A program made the position numbers and the translations under genes. Below the pieces are notes generated by a model. It was not told the DNA's origin and made no database searches. It saw only the letters and a list, made by a program, of their open reading frames with translations. Positions 1 through 10,506 of a stretch of 64,000 bases of DNA are shown piece after piece. How positions within the stretch are numbered: position 1 is the stretch's first letter; every line of letters starts with the position of its first letter. Source of the stretch: Paracyclopina nana (Eukaryota > Arthropoda > Copepoda > Cyclopoida > Cyclopettidae); contig JAGUCH010000004.1 of assembly GCA_019096065.1 (NCBI GenBank), forward strand, positions 1,798,001-1,862,000. The letters run 5' to 3'.

Positions 1-290
1 GCAGCCCAAACTGGTGATAATGAAAACTTGTGAATTACATACATTATCAAAATGTACAGAAAATAAATATAGGGAAATTGGTATGTGTACAATTATCAAA
101 TTGGTGATCTTATATCTAATATTGCCGTATATTTTCTTGCATGCTTTTCTAAGTGGATCAATAAATACAATATGTTTTTAGCATCATTCCGGATTTGATG
201 ATGTATGGGGGCATGCATCAGTGAGACTGATAACGTAAACTTGTTTTCGTAGCTAGCCGCAGTCAGGGCTAATCTCTAATTGATGAAACC

Positions 291-1686
291 ATGAAAGTGC
301 TGCTGATAATTTGGGAACTCTTGTTATTGCTTTCCAAGCTTTCCAATGGATTTCTTTTTTGTGAGAAAGAAGCTTTCATTGCTGCTGTAGTGGAATACAA
401 ACCAGTGGAATTAAACATGTCCATTTCAGCTCATGCCAACATGATGAGAAATGTCAAGCAATTAGAGGCTTTTGTGCATCAAGCATCCTTGGCTGATGCT
501 GACATTCTTGTATTTCCAGAATATGGGTTAACAAGCACCAAAATACAGTCACTAAGCCTGCAAGAGTATGACTACTTTGCTCAAGAAATCCCCACTCATC
601 CTTTTGATCCTTGCTCAGGTCATGCTCTTTTTTGGAGTATTCTGGAGCACATCAGTTGCATGGCTTTCAAGTACAACATTCACCTTGTAGTGAACCTGAT
701 AACCAGGAGTAGCAAAGGACAATACTTCAACACTGCTTTAGCCTTTGATGTCAGGGGCCAGATTGCAGCTGAATATCAAAAGTTCAACATTTATGCAGAG
801 AAGTTCATTTCAAAGCCTGAAGAGCCCCAAGTTGTGATTTTTGAGACGAAAGCTGGAGTCAGAGTTGGATTAATGATCTGCTTTGACATCAACTACCCAG
901 ATCCAGCATTGTCATTGGCTGCTCAAGTTGATGTCATTGCTTATCCTACAGCTTGGACTGATGAGCTGCCATTTCTCACAGGTGAACTTTTGCATCCTTT
1001 CAATTTCTCATAGCATTGAAATTCAAATGAGGCTATAAATCCAGCCAATTTCAGCTCCTCAATACCACATGGGTTGGGCAATTGCTAATGGTGTCACAAT
1101 ATTGGCTGCTGGCTATCATGACTTGAGCTCGGGGTCATCTGGGTCTGGAATTTATCAATTGAATCATTTGACCTTGGCTTACAGAACTACTGAGAGCTCC
1201 CAGTTGTTGCTATCTAATCAACTGTTGTACTCCAGCAATTCAACTTTTCACCAGCCATTTTTCCTCTATGAAGATTTGGCCAAGTATACCAAGGTCCTCT
1301 TGCCTGAAGGCAAGCACCAAATAGACTTGAAATATGCGAATTTTGCTTGCCAAATAACATATGATGGTCAAATTACTGCTCACTTTCAAGCAGTGATTTA
1401 CAGTGGTGAGAGAACTTTTGCCAATGGGCAATTTTCTGCGCAAATCCAAGCATGTGGAATCATCCCAGAAAACTTGACAAATTCGGTCTCTGCCCAATTT
1501 GCCTCACTTCAAATCAAAGGCTATTTCAGCCCTTCAAGTGTACCAATGCCTGTAAGCCTGGATGCAAGCAAACTGCCCTTTTTTGGTTTCAGCTACTCAA
1601 GGGAGGAAAACGTTGCAACTATGGAATTGATAAAAGATGATGCACATTTATTCAGCTTTGCTCTGTATGCAAGAAAGATGATGTGA
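291..1686 (+). CDS. Secreted biotinidase/vanin-like carbon-nitrogen hydrolase, 2 exons
   Basis: Exons 291-981 and 1055-1686 join in phase to give about 440 aa. The intron is GT..AG, 73 nt, and the junction restores the family segment LPFLTAPQYHMGWA. A signal peptide of about 20 residues opens the protein. The nitrilase triad is visible: Glu in FPEYG, Lys in YQKFNIY and Cys in MICFDINYP. The region after residue 240 (GSGIY onward) matches the vanin/biotinidase C-terminal extension. Family knowledge: these secreted or GPI-anchored amidohydrolases release biotin from biocytin or pantothenate from pantetheine. Which substrate is used here cannot be read from the sequence. The length is slightly short of vertebrate vanins (about 500 aa), and I see no clear C-terminal GPI signal. 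The start is the first ATG, directly before the signal peptide. Confidence 0.9.
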
Positions 1687-1699
1687 GGTCAAATACATG

Positions 1700-3342
1700 C
1701 TAATTAACCTTAGATGTAGTCAGACACCTAATGTAAGCCACAAAGAAACCGTATGCTTCCTGGTCATTCCTGAACTTGGCATCTGCCACCAGATAGAGAG
1801 AAGGGAAGAAAAAGAAGGTGAAAAAGCTGTACTCTAAAGCAAACAGGAAGTCAAGTGTGCCCAGCTCCCCCAGGAAAAAAGTGAAGTACACCACGTAATT
1901 CACCAAGAAAAACAAAGCTTCGCAAAACCACTGCCAAAGTGTGATGGTAATGATCACTCCGTCAGACCTATCGGTAATATCAAGTGCACTATTAATGCTT
2001 GTTAAAAATATTCACTACAGAATGCGGCTCCGAAAATGCACGCATGCAGAGGGCTGCTCTGAAGAAATAAATAAATGGGCCGAATCGGCTGTAGCGCGGT
2101 AGCAATTTCCAAACCGTATCCTGTATGTGTAGCAATACAGAATGCGGCTCACAAACAACGCGCAGCGCTGAAAAATAAAATGGCCGAATCGGCTGTAGCG
2201 CGGTTGCAATTTCAGAGCCGTACCCTGTACGCGTATGCGTAGCAATGCAGAATACGGCTCTGAAACAGAATGCAGCGGGCTGCTCTGAAGAAATAAATTA
2301 GCCGAATCGGATGTCGTGCAAGTGCAATTTCCGAGCCGTACCCTGTATATGCGTACTCGCTATGTGAAGTAATACAGAATGCGGCTCTGAAACAGAACGC
2401 AGTGGGCTGCGCTAAATAAGTAGATAAATGGGCAGACTCGGCTGTAGCGCTGTTGCAATTTCGGAGCCGCACTTTGTACTATAATGTAGGACTTTTACCT
2501 TTTTCTCTGGGCTAATGCTCTTGCTGACAGCAAAGAAGCCACAGTTCGTGTTGAAGACCTCATTTTGTTCACGCAGCAAAGTAGAAAGTAGAAATCTACG
2601 ATATTTGATGAGATGAGAATGAACAACCAGCGTGAACATTGGCAGATGTAGAAGCCCCAAAAGGAGCTGTCTGCACTGCATAAGGTGAGAGCAACAAATC
2701 CACCTTTGGTGAAGTAATCAAAGTCATAGTGAACCTCCCAACGTCCCAAGCACCGATTCATGAACTTGGCATTACTGGGACGAGCTGGAATGTGCGTGGT
2801 GATCCACAGGTACAAAGGAACCAGGACAGAAGCCAGGGAGAGGATTTTTGACAGTTTCTGAAAAGAATCAGATTTTGCAATTTTCAAAAAATGGAATTTA
2901 TAGAGCTTACTTTGGCACTGATCATCCTCTGGTTGAGGAAGTCAGTGTGGACTATCAGCAAGTAGCGAAAGAGAGCCACAAAGAAGGATTGGCACTGCAT
3001 GAACATGCTCAAGTAGACAGAGATGAAAGATAGGGCATAGCAGCCCTCTTTGGTGATCAGCTCAGATGGATTCTGCAGGATGAACTTGAGGGCTGAAGAG
3101 CCCAAGAAAAAAGGGGCTGAAGTGAGGATCATCCATTGGTGCACATTGATGAGCCTGTTGATGGACCTCTCTTGGTCCTGGTGATTGGCAGTCATTTGCC
3201 TGATCCTGATGTTCACCAGAATGCAGCCTGCCAAAACTAGGGAGAACATGGACACCACAGTGAGTGGGTCCAGTCCATGCTCCTGAACTGACATGGCTTC
3301 CAAGAGAAGCACAGATGACAAGTTGGCTTCCACCATCTTCAA
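1700..3342 (-). CDS. Orphan rhodopsin-like 7TM receptor, 3 exons
   Basis: Exons 3342-2911, 2857-2499 and 1967-1700 (minus) join in consistent phase to about 352 aa. Hydrophobic segments fit seven helices: TM1 around LTVVSMFSLVLAGCILV, TM2 around LINVHQWMILTSAPFFLG, TM3 ending in FRY in the place of the DRY motif, TM4 around SKILSLASVLVPLYLW, then further segments after a loop. The last helix ends in PSLYLVADAKFR, a good match to the NPxxY(x5)F end of TM7 plus helix 8, although the Asn is not present. The second intron (531 nt) is long for this window because it holds a tandem repeat. No ligand class is recognisable. It could be a peptide or chemosensory-type receptor. Confidence 0.7.
2018..2480. 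repeat. Tandem repeat, about four degenerate 110-126 bp units
   Basis: Units begin at about 2018, 2138, 2248 and 2374 with AATGCGGCTC. They share GCCGAATCGGCTGTAGCG and a GCAATTTC(A/G)GAGCCGTA segment. The array fills most of the second intron of the 7TM receptor gene, and chance ORFs across it are artefacts. The core GCCGAATCGGC is nearly palindromic. Confidence 0.85.
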
Positions 3343-4286
3343 GGCTTGCTCTGTACATCACTTCAGGCAAGTGACTGCGAGTGAAAGCTGGCCTTAAAAA
3401 GCAATGTAGCTAATTCCCTAAGAGCAAGCGTATCCTGCCTAGCATAAATTTGGTTTAATAACTATTTTTGTAAATGGATAGAGCAAAAATGGGGCCTATT
3501 ATTAGGAAAAGCTGAGAGCTGGCCATGAATTAATTATTCACGTGGGCCTAAATAACTGTAAGTACGACCAGAGGAGTCATTTGCAATTCCGACAAGAAAT
3601 TCCAAGTTTACTTAACTTTAATATTCAAACATACTATTTAAAAGCATTAGCAATGCTGCATTTATGTTGGTGAACTCAATTTTTATCTTCAAACTGAGTT
3701 TTCACACGTGGAAATTGTTTTTTAGTTCATAAATTGCGTTTCATCTTTCTACAAAGCTTTAATGGAGAGCTTTGAATACTCCACCCAAAGTATTTAAAAG
3801 CCAAGATCTCAAAAAGCAAGATTATGCTTTCCTGTTAAATGGTCCGCATTTGAGTGCTTGCTTTACCTGGATAAAAATGGCATGCTCACCTTTTTTCGTC
3901 GTAAATGTTGAACAAAAATGTTTATTGATTGCTTTGTATTATAAGCGTATTTTTTTTCAATTATTCTCATCTAGTGCAATCGTACCTAAGTAATTGGAGA
4001 GTACAGGGTGCCGAAAAATTGCTCTAGTAATTTTTTAGGTCCCAGTTTTCCTTAATTAACATGCTTGTATTTGTCACTTTTTTTTGTTTGCTTCAGCTAC
4101 TAATTCGTAACATCTGCTTGTGTAACGTACTATAAACACTTGAGAGGCGCTCAAATGACACTGAAACACTTGCCAACGAGCACAAAATGTTGAACAAAAC
4201 GATAAAAAGGTCAAGAATGTCGTAATTCAAGATTTCCTTATCTGAGTTCTCATTCAAAGTTGCGAGAATAATTAATTCATCTCAAG
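3343..4286. other. Intergenic, no gene seen
   Basis: AT-rich DNA between the 7TM receptor start and the first phospholipase gene. It should hold the promoters of both. I found no coding exon with a supporting motif and no RNA gene. Confidence 0.5.
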
Positions 4287-5706
4287 ATGTCGGTCAAATT
4301 GTTTCTCCTTATTTGGGCAGCTTCTCAAGTCTCAGCAGAGCCAACTCAGCAGATAAGGTGTAAGTAAAATTCCATAAAATCGATGCAATTGAGGACTTTT
4401 GTTGCATTAGCCTTGGCAAACCTTGCTCAAATGGTCGCTGAATACATTCCATGTCCATTCCCGTATTTTCCAATTCCCTATGGATGCTGGTGTGGAATAA
4501 CTATTCCATTTCCTCCTGTCCATGACGAGCCAATTGATGCATTTGATGAGCAATGCAAAGTTCATGACTATTGCTATGAAGAGATCAACAGTGTTGAGGT
4601 TTCTTTTCAAATTATTCTATAGGTCACCAGCAATTGCTTGTTATTCAGCCTTTCTTTGTTGTTGTTGTAGGGATGCAGCCTTATGGACAATTACTTTTGG
4701 AATTATGAATGGGATCTAATTGATGGCCAAGTAATATTTACGTTTTTACTATGAATCAGCGGCTGCAGTATTTTACCCACCTTGCAAACTTACCGAAAAA
4801 CAAAAACAAAATTGATCCAACATTACAATCAGCCAATCTAATATCCCGTTCATGTGTCCCCAAATTCCTTACGATAATGCACGTTGAACGCCATATGGAA
4901 AGGAGAAAAATTGTCTTATGACAAACACAAAAGTAAACTTCAGCTGATGCTAATAATAAGGAAAGAAGCAGGTCAATTTTAAGACTATTGAAAAGTGAAA
5001 ACTCAAAGTTCGTTTCAATTTCAGAGCCAAACTGCATGGCTAATTTTCAATCAATATGTTTCTCACAAATTCACTTGAACTAACTCAATTGCAGTGTTAC
5101 TACATGTAAGAAACAGGGGAAATAATCAATGTTTATCGGAACATTGCCATAAATTTGTTAACTCGATTCCTGGTTCAACTAGTTTAGAAGCCCTTCTTAA
5201 GTGGTTTAATAGCAAAACTCTGTTGCATTATGACAATTTTTTACTTTCCGAAAAGCAACTTTGCACATGAAGGGGATATAAAACTTTCCCATTGGTACTA
5301 TTGTAACTTTACTTGTTTGTGGGGCGATCAAATAATGTTAAAAATACCTATAATTTTATTTGACGTTTCTTGAAATGTTTTCAAGGAGCCTAAAATTATT
5401 ATTTTAATGCAATATTTACTTTCATTGCACGAGTATGGCAACTGATATAGGAAAAATTCCCTCTCACTCAGGGGCCTTTTGAATTTTGTATTTTTGCTGG
5501 GTAGATATATTATTGTTACCCGTGATGTTCTAAAATTACTCTTCTAAAACTGTTTTGCCATAATGTTCCAGATTGTTTGCTCTGATGATCAGAAGTTGTG
5601 CCAGAAAGCAGTTTGTGAATGTGACAAGAAAGTGGCTGAAGGCTTAGCCTTCCAAACAACAATTTCAGGATGCCCAGCAAAAAATCCTGGATGTCCTGAC
5701 GAATAA
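4287..5706 (+). CDS. Secreted phospholipase A2-like protein, copy 1, 4 exons
   Basis: Exons 4287-4359, 4411-4598, 4671-4730 and 5572-5706 join to about 151 aa. A signal peptide (MSVKLFLLIWAASQVSA) is followed by the calcium-loop motif YGCWCG, the catalytic CKVHDYCY (His-Asp pair) and the later CECD carrying the second catalytic Asp, all in secreted PLA2 order. The glycine that normally ends the loop (CGxG) is replaced (CGIT), so calcium binding or activity may be altered. The third intron is 841 nt; the second has a weak donor (GAG|GTTTCT), placed by comparison with the neighbouring copy. Likely role is extracellular glycerophospholipid hydrolysis or a non-catalytic derivative. A tandem paralogue follows at 6052. 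Confidence 0.8.
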
Positions 5707-6051
5707 ACGAGATTGGTTCAGAACTATAAAAAAGTGAATCACTTACTCTCAAATCAATCAATTTCATTTATTTGGAATAAATAGCTCAACAAATAATTGT
5801 ATTTTTGATGCATTGATATATGCTATAACAAGAAAAGCTTTACTTGCCAGAGCTTGCGAGATTTGATATCACGTATGCAATGCATTAACTTTCAACTGAA
5901 GCATTTAAGTATGTGTACTGTAAATTGTCAACAGAAAAAGATTCGAGGTTCCTAGTTGTTGTATTTGAAAACAAGAATTAATTTCTCGTAGTGATTTATG
6001 ATTAATGTGCAGCTTATTTCAAGTTTAAGAAGAAGTGCAGTTTTAAAGGCA

Positions 6052-6671
6052 ATGCTTTCAAAATTAGTGTTCGCCGCCATTTTGGCCTTTTACCATGCTT
6101 CTTCAGCTCAGGAGAAGGGCAAGTGGTGTTTTCATTTCAATGGACTTCTTCTGAAATTAATACCTTTTTACAGGCGTTCCTAATCTTATTCTCATGGTTA
6201 GGGGTTACATGCCATGCCCGTTCCCTTATTTTCCTTTGCCTTATGGATGTTGGTGTGGAATTACCTTCAATCCACCTTCACAAGGTCAAACAGCCGACGA
6301 ATTCGACAAGTTGTGCAAAATCCATGACTATTGCTATGATTCAGCCACCAGGCAGGTAATTTAATTAAAGCTGCTTTTTCAATAGATGCAACCTTAAGGC
6401 GAAAATTATTATTGAAGGGATGCAGTCGATGGGACATGTATTTTTGGCTGTACAAGTGGGACATTGTAGAGGGGCAAGTAAGAGCATTATTTCTTTTTTG
6501 CTCAACTTTCAAGCAACATAATTACTACTATTTCAGATTGTCTGTCGCGAAAACCAGCCCAAGTGTCAAAAGTTGATTTGTGACTGTGATAAACGAGTTG
6601 TGGAAGGCCTGGCTTTCCAATCAACAATTTCAGGATGCCCAAGACGATCTCCAGGATGCCCTAATAGATAA
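6052..6671 (+). CDS. Secreted phospholipase A2-like protein, copy 2, 4 exons
   Basis: Exons 6052-6118, 6174-6355, 6418-6477 and 6537-6671 give about 147 aa with the same intron phases and the same lengths for exons 3 and 4 (60 and 135 nt) as copy 1. Motifs: YGCWCG, CKIHDYCY and CDCD. The first intron appears to be GC..AG (donor AAGG|GCAAGT). An in-frame ATG at 5998 is upstream, but the ATG at 6052 lies directly before a good signal peptide (MLSKLVFAAILAFYHASSA) and is preferred. The loop residue after CG is again not glycine (CGITF), so the substitution predates the duplication. The C-terminal exons of the two copies are very similar. Confidence 0.8.
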
Positions 6672-6755
6672 CTCTGGCAATTTAAGTTAAAATAACCAGT
6701 CAATTTCCGCGCTCTTTCTGCTCTGTATTCAGTATATCTAGTTCAACTGAATATC

Positions 6756-8308
6756 AGAGAGAGCGACAATCTTGGCTAACTGAGATCAACGCGAGACCTA
6801 CAATATTTGCAAAGGTCGAACTTATTTACTTGGCGAGGTGGAGTGACAGATTTCCTAAAAAAAATTGAGCCACCTATGACTTCGACCAGTGCCGTAAATA
6901 AAGAGGGTTTCGTGAACAGCTTACTCAGCTTTTGCTGAATGTAAGGTTTTGCCGAAATATCAGTGCATTGCTGCCATTAGGTGTTTGGCCGGCCTATGCT
7001 AGCAGGCAAGCTGCCAAGTACACTAGAAATTGCCAAAAACAAGCCCTTTAACTGAACTATGTTGCTATTTTTGACTGGGGATTGCATTTTTTCACTAATG
7101 CCTTCCTACAACTACCTTCCAAACAGTGAAAAAGGCTAGAAATTATAAATAAAATCATTGCTGGTTTTCATCCCACCCTCACCAATTCCTCACCCCCCTC
7201 TCAATTGCTTCAGTGTGACATGAGTCTCAAAAAAAGTTTCAAAATGTGCCAATTCTTAGGCTTGATTTTTTACAGAAATTGAGCTTCCCTGCATTACTTA
7301 AAGTAGCATTTTATTCACTTTGTGATGACACTCTTTAAAGACATTTCAAGCCTGTAATTTCTCTGTTTCAATCCAATTTTGCTAGAACTATTTGCAGAAA
7401 ACCAAGACAGCTAGCCTGCATTCCATGCCATGCCAGTACAAAAACTGTAGCATGAGCAACAGCATTTCTTGACTGCAATGTTTCAGGGAAATATCTTAAT
7501 ATATGGCTTTTTTATCAAAAAAGTGGCCAATTTAGATCCATAGTGTCCAAAGCTACAAGTTTGTTGTGAACCCTTGAGCTATCTGATCAACTAAATGTAA
7601 GGCAATTTTCATCATTATTCGATCTGTCATGCCAAAGACAGGTTTCTGGATATGAAGTGACTGAATGAAGCAAATTGCCTTAACTTTCATGAAAATTGAC
7701 CAAAAGTATACCAAATGAATCCTAAAACAATTAGAAAAGCTACAAGCTTAGTCACAGCTCTTTTCTTGGCCAGTTGAATGAGGAAATAGGCAAAAAACAT
7801 TTGTTTACATTTCAAAAATGATGTGATGACATCACGAATGGGTGGGCCAATGGTGCAAGAATTTGCCCTACTTTCATAATGGCTGCTGTGGTATGGGATG
7901 GCAGTGTTTTAGACACATCCTTTTAGAGACAAATTTTACGGCAATTTTGGCACTTCTTGGAACAAAATAAGAATTTGTCACTTATAGCTCTTAGCTCCAC
8001 TTCATGCTAATTTGGCGGAAATTTTAAAAATCAAAGCAAATGCAAAAATGCAAATATTTCCTTGAGATTCAATCAGAACTCGACTTTAGTTAAGTATTTA
8101 GGTACTTATTTCACAATTACTTAATTCCTTGACAATTTTTTCTTCATCAAAGTTGATTTTTGCCTTCTGTTGTAGCATTTTATTTTTCCATCACTGACTT
8201 TTAGCTGCTCGGTTTGTTATACTCTTTCTGTACAGCTCTGACTTCGACCAGAGTTTCGACCTTTGCAATCTGCTCAGCAATGTGCGTTGGATGATCGCCA
8301 CTCTCTCT
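6756..8308. repeat. Candidate repeat with imperfect inverted ends, no gene seen
   Basis: TTGCAAAGGTCGAA at 6807-6820 is matched in inverse orientation at 8255-8268, and AGAGAGAG near 6756 is matched by CTCTCTCT at 8301-8308. This suggests the ends of a non-autonomous DNA element of about 1.55 kb. No ORF of note lies inside. Internal segments (7381-7460, 7630-7760) resemble DNA on the far side of the retroelement (32090-32455), so this is a dispersed family. The exact ends and any target duplication were not resolved. Confidence 0.4.
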
Positions 8309-8330
8309 AATAATAAAGTTGAACTAAATT

Positions 8331-8334
8331 TGTC
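8331..8334. repeat. Target-site duplication, left copy (TGTC)
   Basis: Four bases directly before the TG of the 5' LTR. The same four follow the CA of the 3' LTR. Confidence 0.9.
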
Positions 8335-9258
8335 TGATGGGCAATAAGTACATCATGTCTCTGGTGCACGTTACGACCAGAATAGGACTTGATTGGACCC
8401 CTCCAGTGGAACCTGTGGAAACCGTGGAGCCCGTGGAGCCGCCAGAAGTCCGGAAGGTTGCCCATTCACCGCTACATCACCACCTCAAAATCACAAAACC
8501 TCCTTTCTTAAAAACACCTTTTTCATCTCCTCCAACTCTCTGATTGCTGCTGCTGCTGCTACTACTTATATGAGTGAGTCTAACCTATGGCAATTCACCT
8601 GACCTTGAGTGGAGAAGCTGCTAGCCATTGTGTGGAGGAGTTGCTGGCTGCTACATAGAGAGGACCTGCAGCGGCATGATAACGGAGAGAAGCAGATGGA
8701 AGCTGATGGAACTTGCTGCAATGCATTGAGTGGAGAAGAAGGAGAAGACTCGGGGAGTTCGATGGGGGACTTCAGAGAAACAAGACATGGACCAAGTGCA
8801 CATGGCCCATTGAGTGAGCTCTGCCCTGCTATTGTCCCACCAAAGTTCTCCAAAGAGTGCTGAGGCATGAAGAAGATGGCCACAAGAATATTTACTGCAG
8901 TACTTATTTCTTTGTATTTGCTGCCATTAATTTGTGTGGTGTTAAAAGCTGAGTGAATAAGACAACCCTGTTTGACTTTGTTTGACCATAACTTGTATAG
9001 AGGTTTCCTGGGCAGTTATGCATCCTCGTCTGAGGCTGTTGAGGCCGTTGAGGACGTGGGTAGGAGGCCCAATCACTGGTCTACAGCACTGAAGCTTGCC
9101 ATGTGATGTATCTCGCCAGAGTTGGAGCACCGAGGCTGCGGCTTTGGGTCCAAGGCGGGTAGACATCCGGCCAGCACCCGGAGGCTGCGAACGGTACCGC
9201 GACCATGAAGCCGATGCTAACCATCCTAGGCTTCAGAGGGTGTGACCGTCGCACACCA
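8335..9258 (+). repeat. 5' long terminal repeat
   Basis: 924 bp, TG...CA, offset 22494 from the 3' copy with no difference seen on reading. It contains a (CTG)n tract near 8543-8560. I see no canonical AATAAA; AATAAG occurs twice, so polyadenylation may use a variant signal. ORFs of 69-105 codons inside it recur in both copies only because the DNA does. Confidence 0.95.
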
Positions 9259-10504
9259 TTTTGGAGGCCCCGGAGGGATTGAAGGCCACTCTCTCTCCTA
9301 AAGGTTTGATGACCAAAATACAATGAAGTCCCGGAAAATGTCTTGGTGTGGATCAGGATTCCTGCTCTGCGGCGCAGGTTGGGCCACACGCTGATTGCGA
9401 TCAGGGTGTGTCTAATACAGTACAAAATCCCGAAGGCTGACGAGCCGATGGGGGTCACTCCGATGGCATTTGGGCCTATGTGGTGCGTAGGCTTTAGATT
9501 CCCTTAGACCCAAATTGCGCATTGATGCCGTTGGCGGGTTGGAACTGGCGCGCGGGGAGTGCAAGAAGGTACAGGCCGTGACGTACCACCAGCCCGTTGA
9601 TGATGTCTTCCATGGACCATTGTTATGATGATGGGCCTACACAAAGTAACAATGACACTGTCTTTCCCGGAGGTGAATGCATGCGTGCAGGCTCCGCATG
9701 GCATAGCTTGGAGTATGGGTGCCATGGCAGCCGGAAAGCCAGCCAAGGTGCAGGTTGCGACCTGAGCCTCTGTTGCCTATCCACTAAGGGGCGAGTGAGC
9801 GCAAGAGTGTTGCGACACTAGTGGGTCTCGTCCGTGGGTTTGGCCACACAGATGGAAGAAGATGATGTAATTCATGGCCCCGCTGTGGGTAAACAAACCC
9901 CAAATAGGCCACGCGTGGAGCCAGCGTGGGAGCCACAAAGGAATATGCGTGTTTGGGGACCCAAAAAACTGGCTAACCTTGGACAAGATGCCGAGGGCAC
10001 AGGGAAGGTTGGCCGGCCCGCAACTCGAGGAGGAGTGGGCAACCTAAAAAATTCTTCATTCACTGAGTCGACACTGGTTGGCGAAGTGGCATACCTTTTT
10101 TGCGTAAAAAGTTGATGCACCTTTGTTTCAGAGACTTAGAAGAAAAACCCTACCACCTGTAGCACCAGTAGTGCTAAACCTTAAACCTTTCTTCATAATA
10201 CCATAAGTGAGTGTACCTGTGCGTGTGTGTGTGTGTGTTTTGTCTAGGCCGCTCATAGCCTTGACAAAAAATAAATAAACGAGCTTAGCAATTGCAACCT
10301 TTTTTCTCTGTGTCACTTGACGCGGCGTAGTAATTAGGACAAGCTTCCCTGTGCTTTGAACAGCGTATAGCTTTTAATTCGGTACTGCCGAATTTAGTAC
10401 ACACAGTAGTGTACTAAGACTAGAATATTGCGTGTGACTCCGTTGCACCTCTAAGAGATAAGAAATACTCCGTGTGACTCCGTCACTCTATTACAAGATA
10501 AGAA
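9259..10504 (+). other. Untranslated leader of the retroelement
   Basis: About 1.25 kb between the 5' LTR and gag. It holds the primer-binding site, a (GT)n run at about 10222-10238, a perfect 9-bp stem (10394-10402 with 10409-10417, six-base loop) and a duplicated 36-nt segment before the gag ATG. Short ORFs on both strands show no recognisable domain. A GTGAGT near 10207 could be a splice donor for subgenomic messages. Confidence 0.6.
9262..9280 (+). promoter_or_regulatory. Primer-binding site, tRNA-Thr-like
   Basis: Three bases after the LTR comes TGGAGGCCCCGGAGGGATT. Its complement has the layout of a tRNA 3' end: CCA, discriminator U, seven acceptor bases (CGGGGCC) and five T-stem bases. 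The acceptor and U73 fit animal tRNA-Thr; two T-stem positions differ from the vertebrate version I remember, so the amino acid is an inference. Confidence 0.7.
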
Positions 10505-10506
10505 AT
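10431..10506 (+). repeat. Two 36-nt direct repeats ending at the gag start
   Basis: Both copies begin CGTGTGACTCCGT and end AGATAAGAAAT (10431-10466 and 10471-10506). The second copy runs into the ATG of gag at 10505. This may be a translation or packaging signal, or simply a slippage duplication. Confidence 0.75.

Noticed and set aside
8566..9166. ORFs of 74-105 codons inside the LTRs, present twice
   Set aside because: They recur only because the LTR sequence recurs. They overlap on both strands and lack motifs.
9081..10120. Several 70-125-codon ORFs in the leader on both strands
   Set aside because: Mutually overlapping, no domain, no splice support.
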